Positions 1 through 10,855 of a stretch of DNA of 64,000 nucleotides are shown here, piece by piece. The stretch lies in NCBI RefSeq assembly GCF_000372725.1, contig NW_005202428.1, positions 1,555,437 through 1,619,436 of the forward strand. Reading direction: 5' to 3'. The notes below the pieces were generated by a model that saw only the letters and a program-made list of their open reading frames with translations, did no database searches and had not been told where the DNA came from. The stretch comes from Emiliania huxleyi CCMP1516 (taxonomy: Eukaryota > Haptophyta > Isochrysidales > Noelaerhabdaceae). Each line of letters begins with the position of its first letter. Within the stretch, counting starts at the first letter, position 1. The position numbers and the translations under genes were made by a program.

Positions 1-834
1 GCGGAGATCAACCTGCAGACCAGCAACGGCGACACCGCGCTGATTTGGGCCGCTTTCAACGGCCACCCCGCCGCCCTGCTCTGCTTGCTGCGGGCGGGCG
101 CAGATATGACGCTGTGCACTAATAGCGGCAATACCGCGCTGCAGTGGGCCAAGGTGAAGGGCCACGCCGAGTGCGCGCGCGCCCTCGAGGAGCACGCGGC
201 GGCCAAGGCGGCGGCCGAGAAGGCGGCGAAGGAGGCGGCGTGGGCTGCGGGGGCGGCGGAGAGGGAGGCGCAGAGGGCGGCGGAGGAGAAGGAGGCGGCG
301 CGGCACGCCGACGAGCTGCTGGCGGAGGTCGAGGCTGAGAAGCGCGCCAAGGGCAAGAAGGGCAAGAAGAAGAAGAAGGGCGGAGAGGCGAGCGCGGCTG
401 GGCCGTCGCAGGAGGCGGAGGAGGGTGCCGAGGCGCCGTCGGAGGCAGCTGAGGCCGCAAAGAAGGCCGAGGAGGAGAGAATGATCAGGCTTCTCGAGAA
501 GTGTCACGAGGAGAGGATCCGGTTCGGCATCACGGCGGCGAGCCAGGCAGCGGCGTCGGCAGCGGTGGCCAAGGCGGTGCGCTTGGACGCTGAGGCGGAC
601 GAGGCGGAGGAGGAGGCAGAGGCGGACGAGGAGGCGGCGGCGGTGGCAGAGGTGGCTCGGGCGGCGGCGGCGCAGGCGCAGGCGGACGCCAGGGCAGCGC
701 TGGAGAAGGCCAACGCGGCGCTCGCGGACGCGACGGCCGCTGCAGAGGCGAGCGCTGCTGTTGCGGCTGCTTCGAAGGCCAAGGCGACCGCTGCCAGGAT
801 GGCCGCGGATGCAGCCGAGCAGCAGCGCTCGTGA
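1..834 (+). CDS. Ankyrin-repeat protein with Ala/Glu/Lys-rich coiled-coil tail (5' truncated)
   Basis: The open frame is continuous from base 1, so the N-terminus lies outside the window. The first ~60 residues hold two ankyrin repeats with the usual signatures (GDTALIWAAFNGHPAALLCL and GNTALQWAKVKGHAECARAL). They are followed by ~200 residues of low-complexity Ala/Glu/Lys sequence with a strong coiled-coil look, including a lysine run (KGKKGKKKKKGG). Ankyrin repeats are protein-binding scaffolds, so a specific function cannot be read from this. The stop is TGA at 832-834. No membrane segment is visible in the part seen. Confidence 0.8.
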   Translation, partial: AEINLQTSNGDTALIWAAFNGHPAALLCLLRAGADMTLCTNSGNTALQWAKVKGHAECARALEEHAAAKAAAEKAAKEAAWAAGAAEREAQRAAEEKEAARHADELLAEVEAEKRAKGKKGKKKKKGGEASAAGPSQEAEEGAEAPSEAAEAAKKAEEERMIRLLEKCHEERIRFGITAASQAAASAAVAKAVRLDAEADEAEEEAEADEEAAAVAEVARAAAAQAQADARAALEKANAALADATAAAEASAAVAAASKAKATAARMAADAAEQQRS

Positions 835-2094
835 CGTGAGAGCTGCTCGGGTGGCTCTCAGGATAGTATTCCGTCGATCACAATCTGTCCGCCGCGTGGC
901 GAGACTGAGTGAGAGTTAAGGACAGACTGTCGCACGCGAGAGAGCTGCTCGTACAGCCACCATGATGCAATTTCGAGGCAACTCCTTGTCGCATGTCGGG
1001 TATGCGCCAGCGCTTCTCAATCTGCTGCAGCGCAGGTTTGCAGTCGCATAGTACTAAGCACCGTCGCGTCTGTGCGTCGCGCTCGCGCTCGCCATTTTGC
1101 GAAGGTATGCGAGTTCGCGTACATCTCCGCGTCTATCACCTCCCACGTGCTCGGCAGCTTTCCTCCCCCCACATTCCCGCCCCAAACGCTGTCCGTATCT
1201 CCCCTTCTTCACAGGGTCCGATTCCGTTGGGATCCTTTACCTGTGCGTCTCTCTCGGGACGCTCTTTTCGAATCGTGTCCGGTCCTCTTCGAACACGCCG
1301 TACGCCACCCCCTACGGCTTTAGGGTTCGGCACGTACTTTCCATCCTCCGCCATTTTGTCTTCATGGTCCTTTCCTCCGTCCGTCGCCGCGAAGTGTGTG
1401 AACTGGTGTGAGACGTGCAGCGCGAGGCATGTCTGTGCTACTTTCACGTTCAGAGCTCGTCCCTTCCCCGACGGATCGGAGCGGCTCGCTGTCCTTTCCC
1501 ACCTTGATTTGCGCTCCCTTGCCGTCTCTCAGCTCTCCCCCCGTCTCAAACTCTCGTCGTATCGGAGCAAGAAGCGCGTTAGGGGGTCCTCCTGTAGCTC
1601 CCCTACTCTGATCGCGCTCGCCCCGTGTCCGTATCCCACAAAGAGCTCGTAGCCTTCGTCCCGCCAGTTTATGTGTCTCTGGGGCGCCCCCTCTGGGAAC
1701 AACGTCTCATCCGCCCCTAGGCTCCCCTCCTGTCGCTCCCTCTCCTGCCTCTCCATCATCTTTCTCACCGCGTCCGCCGTGATCTTATTTTGCTCGGGTA
1801 TCTCCTCCTCCCATGTCGCATTCGTGTCGAGGCCCGGGGTCCCCTCCAGTTTTACCACTCGATTGTCCCCTTCCTCTCTCGACCCCAGGTGTGTGCCGCT
1901 ATCTTGCGCCGGTTTCTTCCCTCCGAGGTAGAGCGTCCTGGCCTTCCCCTCCACTCGGATGTCCGTCTTGGTTCGCCCTTCTTCGAACGTGTGTTCTGTC
2001 ATGTTGGCGCCGGTGTGCACAACCCGTTTACCTCCCTGCTGTAATCGATGAATCGCCCTCAAGCTGTGCAGCAGCAGCAGAGCAGCACACCCGC
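835..2094. other. Region without a recognised gene; two minus-strand ORFs of unknown status
   Basis: No family is recognised. The most protein-like frames are on the minus strand: 1529-2062 (177 codons, charged, e.g. EEEIPEQNKITADAVRKMMERQ) and 1136-1447 (103 codons). Their composition is more balanced than that of the shadow frames here. They might be exons of one unrecognised gene or a mobile-element relic. No splice pattern or domain supports a firm call. Confidence 0.3.
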
Positions 2095-2345
2095 ACTTGG
2101 AGCACTTGGAGTGCAGTCAGTAACCGCACATCCAGGGCCGGGGAGCTAAGAAGCGCACCCAGCGGGCCGGATGATTGGCATCGGGTTGCGGGCAAGAGAG
2201 CCCTAGCCCCGGGGGTGCGCGTTCGCAGGGAAAGGGCCTTAAAGTAAACACGGGTCTCCGAGGGTTAGCCCCGCGTACCGGGTTTCCCCTTAACTGCAGG
2301 ACGCCCCCTCTACTCGGAGCTAATGAACACCATACTGCACGCCCC
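2095..2345 (+). repeat. Dispersed repeat, copy 1
   Basis: About 240 bp that recur at 2608-2860 with only a few substitutions. The unit starts with ACTTGGAGCACTTGGAGTGC and ends near CCCCTCTACTCGGAGCTA. Its 5' ~36 bp also occur inverted at 47873-47908. No ORF is preserved in a convincing way. Confidence 0.85.
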
Positions 2346-2607
2346 ACACCACCACTCTACACTCACTTGCGTCGGCGTTTGAGTAGTCCCCCCCGCCTGA
2401 GGGCTCACCCCTCGCCTTCCCAGGGAGCAGGGTCTCACTCAACCTCCTTGATCGCCCTCTTGCTCGTCTCCCGAGCGTTATGCGACGACCGGTATGGTCG
2501 TTTCCCTCGTTGTTGGTGTCGCTTCCTCCGCTGCCGCCCTTCATCTCCGCCAGCTTCTCCCGGCTCCACCGCTTCCGAGTGCGTCGACGGCCCGGTCGAG
2601 GTCTCGC

Positions 2608-2860
2608 CTTGGAGCACTTGGAGTGCAATCAGTAACCGCACATCCAGGGCCGGGGAGCTCAGAAGCGCACCCAGCGGGCCGGATGATTGGCATCGGGTTG
2701 CGGGCAAGAGAGCCCTAGCCCCGGGGGTGCGCGTTCGCAGGGCAAGGGCCTTAAAGTAAACACGGGTCTCCGAGGGTTGGTTCCGTGTACCGGGTTTCCC
2801 CTTAACTTCAGAACGCCCCCTCTACTCGGAGCTAGTAGACATGACACTGTACACCACGCA
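2608..2860 (+). repeat. Dispersed repeat, copy 2
   Basis: Near-identical second copy of the 2095-2345 unit in the same orientation, about 515 bp downstream. It lies just upstream of the G-patch gene and may sit in its promoter or 5' UTR. Confidence 0.85.
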
Positions 2861-3067
2861 CGTACACAGGTCCTCACTCAGCTTCCCGTCCCGGGGTTCC
2901 ACCGCCCGCATTCCCAGGGCTCCGGTTCTCCCTGATTCGCTCTTTTATTCGCCAGCCGAGCGTCGCCTGACGGCCGCTGTAGCCGTTTCGCTACGGTCTT
3001 TTTCTTTGGCTCGCCCGCGGCCGCCTCTCGGAGCGCCCTCCTCGAGCGCCGCGCGCGCCGTGGAAAC

Positions 3068-6000
3068 ATGCCGCGCTTCGTTCCCCAGGGCACGGCGCCG
3101 CTCACAACCATGGTTGAAGACGACGAGGAGGACCAGGAGAGCGAGACGGCCTCCGACTCGGACGACCTCCTCGGGACGCACATCTCGGATGATGACGAGC
3201 CCCGGCGGCCGGGAGACCGCCGCCTGCGCGCTGCCGACCCCGAGAAGCAGGCCAAGTTTGAGAAGGAGCACGAGCAGGAGGTGCATACCGTGGCTCCCGA
3301 CGGCGGCTACATGGGCAGGAACTTCCACGGCGCCTTCACCGGCGGCTGGTCGGCGGGCTACTTCAACAGCGTGGGGAGCAAGGAGGGCTGGGCGCCGTCG
3401 GAGTGGAAGTCGAGCCGGGGCGCGCGGACGGAGGGCGTGGCGCAGCGCGTCGAGGACTTCATGGACGACGAGGACCTGGCCGGGCACGCGGCGGAGAGGC
3501 GCGTCGTCACGCGAGGCGGCTTCAGCGGCGCTGCTCCGGCCGCCGCGGGCGCAGCAGCACGGCGCGCGGCTCCTGCGGCGGCGGCGGCGGCGGCGGCGGG
3601 TCCGTCGCGGGCGGGCGGCAGCGTTGCCGACTTGGGCGAGCGCATCGGCGAGCTGCTCCACCGCTCGGGCGAGGCTGAGTCGGTCGGGAGGCGGATGCTG
3701 CGTGCGATGGGCTGGCGCGACGGCTTCGGTGTCGGTCCTCGCACGGCGGCCCCGGCGGCCGGGGCGAAGAGGAAGGTGTACGGGTGCAGCCCCGGCCCGT
3801 CCGCCTCGGCGAGCGCCGGCGGCGGGAGCGCCGCCGCCGCCGCCGCAGAGGCGGACGACCTCGACGCGGTGTTGGGCGCCGCGCCGGGCGTTACGCTCGC
3901 TCCTCGAGCAGTCGCTACGGTGGCCTTCACGCCAAAGAACGACCTCTGCGGTGTGGGGTACGATGCGATGCGAGGCGCGCCCGAGTTTGCCGCTGCCGCC
4001 GCCGCCGCCGCCCCCGGCGCCGGCCGCTACGCGCGCGCGCTCGCCCCAGCCAAGGCGCTGCGCAGCGCGCTGCCGTCCGGGTACGACGACGACGACGACG
4101 GCCGTTTCGACTCGCAGCCGGGCGACGACATGGCGCTGTACGACTCTGTGCTGGACGGGCCCGGCGACGAGGCGGAGGAGGGCGGGAGCTCCTGGCGCGA
4201 GCTGCGTCGGCTCGAGGGCGGCGGCCGGCGCAAGCCCGCCTCGGTCAAGCCCGCCATTGGAAAGTACTCGCTGCGTGGGTTTGTGCCGGCGGAACGGCCG
4301 CCCCCGCGTGAGGTGAGGACACACAGCCGAGATGTGGCCGAGATGTGGCCGAGATATAGCCTCCCCGCGTGAGGCGAGATGTTCGCCGAGATACGCCGCC
4401 GAGATGTGATCGAGCACGCACCGGCCGGTGGAGCCGGCATCGGTGGAGCCGGCATCGGTGGAGCCGGCATCGGTGGAGCCGCGCCTCAGCCGTCCCCGTG
4501 CCGCCTGCCAGGCGTGGTACGAGCCGCCTCGCGTGCCGCGCGAGTTTGACGAGCGGCACGTCTTCCCGCCGCCGCCGCCGCCGCCCTCGGACTTGCCGCC
4601 CGCCCTCGTCGAGGCCCTCCAACGGCAAGCTTTGCCGCCAAAAGCGCCGTCGCGCGAGGGCGCGCCGCCGCCGCCGCCGCCGTCGGCGCCGCACCCGCCG
4701 CCGCCGCCGCACCCACCCCCAGGGGTGCCTTCCGCACCGCCGGGGGTGCCGCCGCCGCCGCCGCCGCCGCCGAGCGCAGACTTGAGCGCCGTCTGGGGCC
4801 TCGTCGGCAAGCGGGACATGCTTCGTCTCTGGCAGCACCTCCAGCACCTCCGCGCACCGCCGCCGCCGCCGCCGCCACCGCAGCGTGAGCAGCGGAGACA
4901 GCCGCCGCCGCCGCCGCCGCCGCCACGGATGGACCTGGCCGCAGCGGGCGGTGCGGCGGCCGCCGGCGCCGCCGCCGCCGCCGCTCATTTTGCGAGGCAA
5001 GGGCCGCCGCCGCCGCCGGCCGGAGGAGCGCCGCCGCCTCCTCCGCCGCATGGGGGAGGAATGGGCGGGCCAGCAGCCCCCGCCGGCGGCTGGCAGCCAC
5101 GCGAGTGCTTGCAGCCCCTCCGCCCCCTTTCCCCCGCTCAGCAGGCCGTGCTTCTGTCTTCTAGGCAGCTCGCCGACGACTGCAAGCCCTACGCAGCCGA
5201 CCCGCCCAAGCAGGCGCGTTTCGAAGCTTTCCTGCAGTCGAGCCGCGAGGGCCAGGGGTGGGCAGAGGTTGGCACGGCCCCGCCCGCCGTGAGACGGAAG
5301 AGGTGGGTCGTCTCGAGCCCAGCCGCGCCGCGCTGTAGGCGGAGGAGGGGCGAGAGTTTGCAAAGGTGGCGGCTTTCTTCTCGCGCCCCAAGCACTCCGT
5401 CATCTCGGAGCGCTTCACCTCGTCGTCGATGCACATCTCGATGCCGGCCGGGATGAGCAAGGGGGGCGGGGCGAAGGCCGCCGCGCCCGCTGCGCCAGCT
5501 GTGCCCACCGCGCCGCCGCCGGAGCCGGTGCGGAGCGAGGCGGCGCAGGCAGCTGCCGCTGGGATGTTTGGGAAGCTCACACGCAAGACGGAGCCGTGGG
5601 CCCCTGAGCCGCTGCTGTGCAAGCGGCTCAACGTGCCTGTCCCTGCTGTCGCAGAGCCGGCGCGGCAGGAGGGGCGCGGGGGCGGTGGCGTCGGCAAGCG
5701 GAGTTGGGAGTCGACGATGACATTCAACGATGCGTTGCTGCCCCTCCCCCAGCTCGATGCCCCGACTGCGACTGGCACTCGCGGCGCACGGCAAGCGCCG
5801 CCACCGCCGCCGCCGCCGCCGCCGCAAGCGCAGCACGGGCAGGCTCGTGCCGCAGCGGACGCGCTGCTCGCTAACCTCAGCGGCGCCTCCTCCTCGGATG
5901 GCACTACGAAAGGAACTTTGTCGGCTGGCGCTGCAGCGCCCGCTCCCAGCCCCGCCGCCGCCGCCGCGTCGGCTGCGATGGAGGAGGATGCCGACGACGG

Positions 6001-6475
6001 CCCTGAGGCGAGACCGCCCCCCCCTGGCCCTCCGTGGGCTGCACACACGTTGGAGCGCGACCTCTCTCGGCTGTAGGAGCGCCCACCTCTCGACCTCTTC
6101 CGTGCGATCTTCGACTCAGACTCCGAGGAGGACGCGCCCGCGCCGGCGTCGGCTGCACAACGGTCTTCGGCACCGCCCGCCGTAAGGGAGGCGGAGGCGG
6201 CGCCGGGGTCGTCGGAGCAAGGAATGGCGCACTTGCCAAATCCGGGCGCGCCATCGCTGCCACCGCGCGAGCCATCGCCCATTTTGTCGCAGCAGCAACA
6301 GCAGTCGGAGGCGGTAGGCAGCAGCTCTTCGGACGAGTCGGCCGAGGAGGAGCCGAGAGAAGGCCACTCAAAGCGGAAGCGCGAGAAGAAGAAGAAGAAA
6401 CAAGGCGCCAGCAAGAAGCGGAAAAAGGAGAAGAAGGAGAAGCACAAGAAGGAGAAGCGGCGGAAAGAGTCGTGA
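3068..6475 (+). CDS. GPATCH1: G-patch domain protein, GPATCH1/TGH family (spliceosome-associated)
   Basis: Proposed exons are 3068-4312, 4512-5288, 5339-6007 and 6077-6475, all phase 0, giving ~1029 aa. The N-terminal DUF1604-type block ([18 protein letters not shown]) is diagnostic of GPATCH1/TOUGH. It is followed by a G-patch core ([15 protein letters not shown]), the [17 protein letters not shown] block opening exon 2, a KQARFEAFL segment, [20 protein letters not shown], the [18 protein letters not shown] block opening exon 4, and a Lys/Glu-rich C-terminus. This block order matches the animal and plant family, whose members act in pre-mRNA splicing. Exon 2 carries long polyproline runs that are lineage-specific. 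Intron 3 is inferred as GC-AG because the homologous frame otherwise meets a stop at 6074. Intron 1 holds CGAGAT-type and 15-bp repeats. Confidence 0.9.
4426..4480 (+). repeat. 15-bp tandem repeat in intron 1 of the G-patch gene
   Basis: Three full units and one partial unit of CGGTGGAGCCGGCAT, just upstream of the acceptor at 4510-4511. Confidence 0.9.
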
Positions 6476-6927
6476 GTGTGCGTAGTTTATGAGTTACGTG
6501 TACGTGTGCTTCCGAAATGTAGCCATCATATACGTTGAAAGTACACTCAACAGAACGACTCTCTTCGCGCGGACGCGCACGAGTTCTCGCGGTATCTCGA
6601 GTTCCCTCCAGTGAACACTCGCGCCGCGCTCCCCCCCTGGCACGCAGCGCGCGAGCGACCCAGACCAACACATAGACACGCGCTCCAATGAGTCCGCTGC
6701 GGCCCGCTGTGTACCGCGACCCCACCCCTCTCTATGCTATCCCCCCTGTTCTCCATGCCTCCACGAGCGAGTCGCCCCGCCCCCGAGCTCAGGGCCCATT
6801 GATTGCGAAATAGTTGCTATCGCATTCCCGAGCGACCGCTGTCTGTCGGCAAGGAGCGAGAGATGCCGTCATGCCTTCATGCACGCCACAATCCCCCCCC
6901 CCCCCTTCCCCCACACCGTTGCACATC
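6476..6927. other. Convergent intergenic spacer
   Basis: Holds the 3' flanks of the G-patch gene (+) and the MYB gene (-). No ORF or RNA gene is recognised. There is a poly-C run near 6896-6905. Confidence 0.6.
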
Positions 6928-9696
6928 TCAAACTGCCACCGTTGGCGGGTTCGCCGGCTCAAGCTCAGAATCAGACGGCCGCTTGTCCTGTACCATCGCC
7001 TGCAACCTGTGGTAGCGGTTGCGAATGGCGTGGTCCGTGCGGCCAGGCAGCCGTTGCGCAATCTGGAACCACTTGTGCCCAACCTCCGCAACTGAGTTGA
7101 CAATGATCGCATCCTCCGCGCGAGTCCAAGAGACCCTCGCCTCCTTGAAAACGCCGTCAGCCCCGTCCACCGCCGAGGACTTGGGGTGCGCCGGCTTGCG
7201 CTGTGCCCCGCCCCCCTCCACTGCGCCAGACAGCGCCATCCCACCATCGCCCACCTCCCACGCCTCGCCCTTGAGCCGGTTCCACCGGTTGCGCACCGCG
7301 TCGTCCGAGCGGCCCGGCAGCATCTGGGCAATCTTGCGCCAGCGCAGGCCGTGAGTGGCGACGCCGGTTCGGATGACATCATCCTCCTCAGCCGTCCACT
7401 CCTTGCGCTCCGGACCGTTGCGTTGGCCGCTCTTGCCGCGCCCGGACGAGCCTGCTGGCTTCGCTGGCATCGGCTGCTGCGGAGTCTGCCAGTGGCCAAG
7501 CGGCACCGCCTGTGCGACCACGCGATAGCCCCCGCCAGTGGCCGGGACAGCGGTCTGCACGGCGTGGCCCAGAGAAGTGGCGGCGCCAGCGAGCGGCGGC
7601 GCGGTGTACGACGAACCGGAAAAGTCGTACCCGGTCGATGCCGGCGGGTACGAGATCGCAGAGGCGCCTGGGTACGCCTCGGGGCAGCCCAACACAGCTG
7701 CATTGGCGAACGACATACCGCCCTCAGCCGCTTGGTAGCCGCCGTTCCCGTCCGCGATCGCCCAATTGCCGCACCCCGCTGCCGCTGCGTGGTCTCCGGC
7801 GCCGTCGTAAGCCTGCGGCGCGTAGCCGTGGGGCACGTCCGCATACTCCACGTCTCCGTACGCGTAGCCATCTCGGCCTGCATAGCCATAGTAGCCCTCG
7901 TCGCCGCCCGCCGAGCCCACCGGAAACGTAATCGGAACCGGGGTGCCGCTGGCGTCCATGTAGTAGCCCGCGCCCGCGTAGCTGCCTCCGCCTTCGTGGT
8001 ACGTGGTGCCGCCGTAGTAGCCTGACGCGCCGCAGCCGCTGTCGTACGCCGAAACGGCGCCGTAGCCATGGCACGGGGCGGCCCCCGGCGGCGCGGCATA
8101 GCCGTGCTCAATGTTGTGCGCATCGCCCTGCACCAAGTTCCCGACAGCGCTCTCGTCGGTGTGCAGAGCGGCCTGGCGAAAGTGGGGCGGCTGCAGCGGT
8201 TGCACGCTCTCATCGAGGGGCCGGCTGGCGGCCTGCTCCATGATGTAGAACAGCTCGCCAGAGCCATACTGCTGCACGCCGTTGCTGTTCACGCAAGCAC
8301 CGGCCTGGAACGCGGAAGACGTTGGAGCCTCCTCGCGCAGCACCCCGAAAACGCCGGTGGATCCCGACACCCCCGCCGCCGGTAGCTGCAGCGACGAAGA
8401 GATTTGCGAGGGAAGGTCGCCGAGGGAGTCCTCGCGACCGAGGGCATTCTCGTCTGCCGGTCCGCCAGGATGCGAGCTCGCCGCCCCCGGAGCGTTGTCG
8501 TGGACGCCGGCGTCGCTGACGCAATCGACCTACGGGAGACGAAGTGCTGGCTGTCGCTCCCCCCCCCCCCCCCCCCTCCTCCTCTGGCTCGGTGAGGCCC
8601 CACCGAGGCAACGGCGATGGCGAGGCCCATCTCGGCGTCTGCGTCGGCGTCTGCATCGGAGGACGAGGTGGCATCTCCACCGGCAAGCGGGCTTGGGGGC
8701 GATGGCCGGCTCGGCTGGGGCGGCGAGGAGAACATGGCGCCAACAAAGGACATGTCCACCTAGGCAGCAGCGGCCGTTTTGAATCGTGGTGGCAGCCAGC
8801 CCAGGACAGGTACAGGTGAGCTTGCGCACCTCGGGTGTCGATGTCAACTTCCCTGGGAAAGAGCTGTCCGCCGCCTCTCCATCCGCCGCACGATCAGGCC
8901 GTGGAAGCGGTGTGGGGCTGGCGGCCGGGGCGAGCTGTGGCCCACCGTCAGACCGGCTGCGCCGGTGCCCTCCGCCACCACCGCCGATTGCGCCAAAGCT
9001 GCTGCAAGCGTCGTCCCCGCCGCCGCCTGCCTCGCCGCTGCTCCCCGCGCCGCCCGCGCCACCGCAGAGAGCCTGCACGTCTCCCACCGTGAGCGTGTTG
9101 ACGGAGCCTGAAGGGGTGCGCTGCCGTCGAATGCGCGGCCACGAGCCGGACGATGAGCCGTGCATCAGATCGCTCCCTACAGAAGAGCGAGGGCTTTCAT
9201 CAAGACACGCGCAATGGCAATGGCGCGCGCGCTGCAGCAGGGCGCCGTCGGCGAGGGGCGCTGCTGCTGGCGGCGCGCCGAGCGCACCGTCCACCTGCCA
9301 CTCCCGTTGCCAACCCTCCTTGGGCGCACCCCGCGGCGTGGGCAGCCCCGAGCCTGTCCCAGAGGCCAAACCGGAGGAGCTCGAAGACGCCGCGTACAGC
9401 AGCCCTCCTCCTGCTGCGGCGCCCTCGCCCTCGTACACGGCGCAGGGCGGGTCGCGCGTCAGCGCAATGGTCAGACCGGCGTCTGCTGCCGCGGCGACCA
9501 TCTGCGCCGAGCTGTAGTCGCCGGATGCCGACCCCGCCGCCTGCGCCGGCGCCGCCCCTCCCGCCTGATGCTCGCATGTGAAGCTGAGCGCGGCCTGCAT
9601 CTCCCAAACGGAGGGGGCCTCCCGCTTGAGGCCGAGACCACGCCGCCCGCCATCCTCCGCCCCAGCAGCCAGCGCCGGCTGAGCCTGCGTCGCCAT
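6928..9696 (-). CDS. Two-repeat (R2R3-like) MYB DNA-binding protein
   Basis: Exons on the minus strand are 9696-8830, 8759-8604 and 8529-6928, all phase 0 with GT-AG introns (70 and 74 bp), giving ~874 aa. The C-terminal 150 residues contain two SANT/MYB repeats: KEWTAEEDDVIRTGVATHGL..RWRKIAQMLPGRSDDAVRNRW and VSWTRAEDAIIVNSVAEVGH..KWFQIAQRLPGRTDHAIRNRY. Each has the helix-turn-helix W/F spacing and the PGR(S/T)D..(V/I)RNR recognition-helix signature. The long N-terminus is low-complexity (Gly/Ser/Ala, then a Tyr/Gly-rich stretch) and resembles an activation or prion-like region. It is probably a nuclear sequence-specific transcription factor. The start at 9696 is the first ATG in frame; frame upstream to 9786 is open but lacks ATG. 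Confidence 0.88.
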
Positions 9697-10855
9697 GATG
9701 GGGGGCGTGCACACACGCCGGTGCTGTTGTTGGCTGCTCGAGACCTGCTCTGATTCCCCCAATAAACGAGGCGGCGACGAAACCACTTTTTCTTTTTTGA
9801 GCGAGTCTGCTTTTTTTGATCGGGGGGGGGGGGGGGGGGGGCTGCGCGCATCTTTCCGCCTTACAACCAGTAACCAGCCTCCGGCGGGCCCCCGCTACCA
9901 TCCAAATCCGAGTGCCGGTCTACTAATCATAGATAGAGGCCGTCAAGTGTGACATAAGTCCACACACATACGACATACACACACAATGCAACTCTCACGA
10001 CACACGGGCACCGGTGGAGCGGCGGCGGCGGCGGCAGCGGCACGCGCGGGCGGACGGATTCGGACGGGGCGGAGCAGCGACCGCCTGGGCGGCCGCTGCT
10101 CTGTCTTGCCAGAGCGCGCCGTCTGTCTGCGCAGCTCGAGCGCGGTCAGGTGCAGGGAAGCGTGGCGGCGCGGGGAAGCGCGGCGGCGGTGCCGGTGGCG
10201 AGCAGGCGAGCGGCCCGCGCGCGGCGAGGCGGACAGGTGATCGGGCAGGCGGGTGATGGGCCGGAGAGTGACCGCGCCCAGCGATCGGAGACGAGCCGAT
10301 CGTCGCTCGGCCGCAGCTGACCTCGAAGGCGTGCGGAGCGCGACTGTCGGTGTCGCGGGGCGGCCGTCATGTGGCGAGGAGGGAAGGACGACAAGTGCGC
10401 GTCGTACGGGTCGCTCTTCATCGGCCAGTCGAGCGGCACTCAAGTGAGCTCGAAGGAAGCAAAGCATGCCCGGTTGAGCCAGTCGCTTCGAACGCCCGTG
10501 AAATCTGCTTTGGCGCCAAAGCTTGTGACGAGTTTTGCCACGAAAAAATGGCCCTTGGCCTTGCTAAAAAGGGGGAGCTAACTGGGCGGCCAAATTCACA
10601 CCTCGCGGGACTACTTATGTTTACCCCCCCGCTACGTGTCGCACGAGTGCAACCGGGTAGCGCGGGCGGGGGGCTAAAATTGCCCGGTGTCGGACGTGTG
10701 CGGGCGCGCGCGGTGCGCCGCCGGTGTGCGGTGACCGGTGGACAGGGGGCGGTGGCGACAAGGCGAGGGCGGAGGGGCGAAGGCGCGGTGGTGGAACGCT
10801 GCAACCGACGCGCTACTAGACTAATCTTGCGTAACAAGGGTCCACGATTTGAGCT
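9697..10855. other. Intergenic region, no gene recognised
   Basis: Lies upstream of the minus-strand MYB gene and downstream of the fucosyltransferase-like gene. It contains an ~18-nt G run (about 9825-9842) that may be a sequencing artefact and a CA-rich stretch at 9960-9986. The longest frame (10350-10859, +) has shadow-like Arg/Gly-rich composition and is not called. Confidence 0.5.

Noticed and set aside
2841-4819. Long overlapping ORFs on both strands across the G-patch gene (491 and 624 codons)
   Set aside because: They are frame shadows of GC-rich coding sequence: Arg/Ala/Gly/Pro-rich, no domain, and they cross well-supported exons.
6789-8267. 492-codon minus ORF across the MYB gene
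   Set aside because: It overlaps the MYB-repeat frame and has Arg/Thr/Ser-rich shadow composition.
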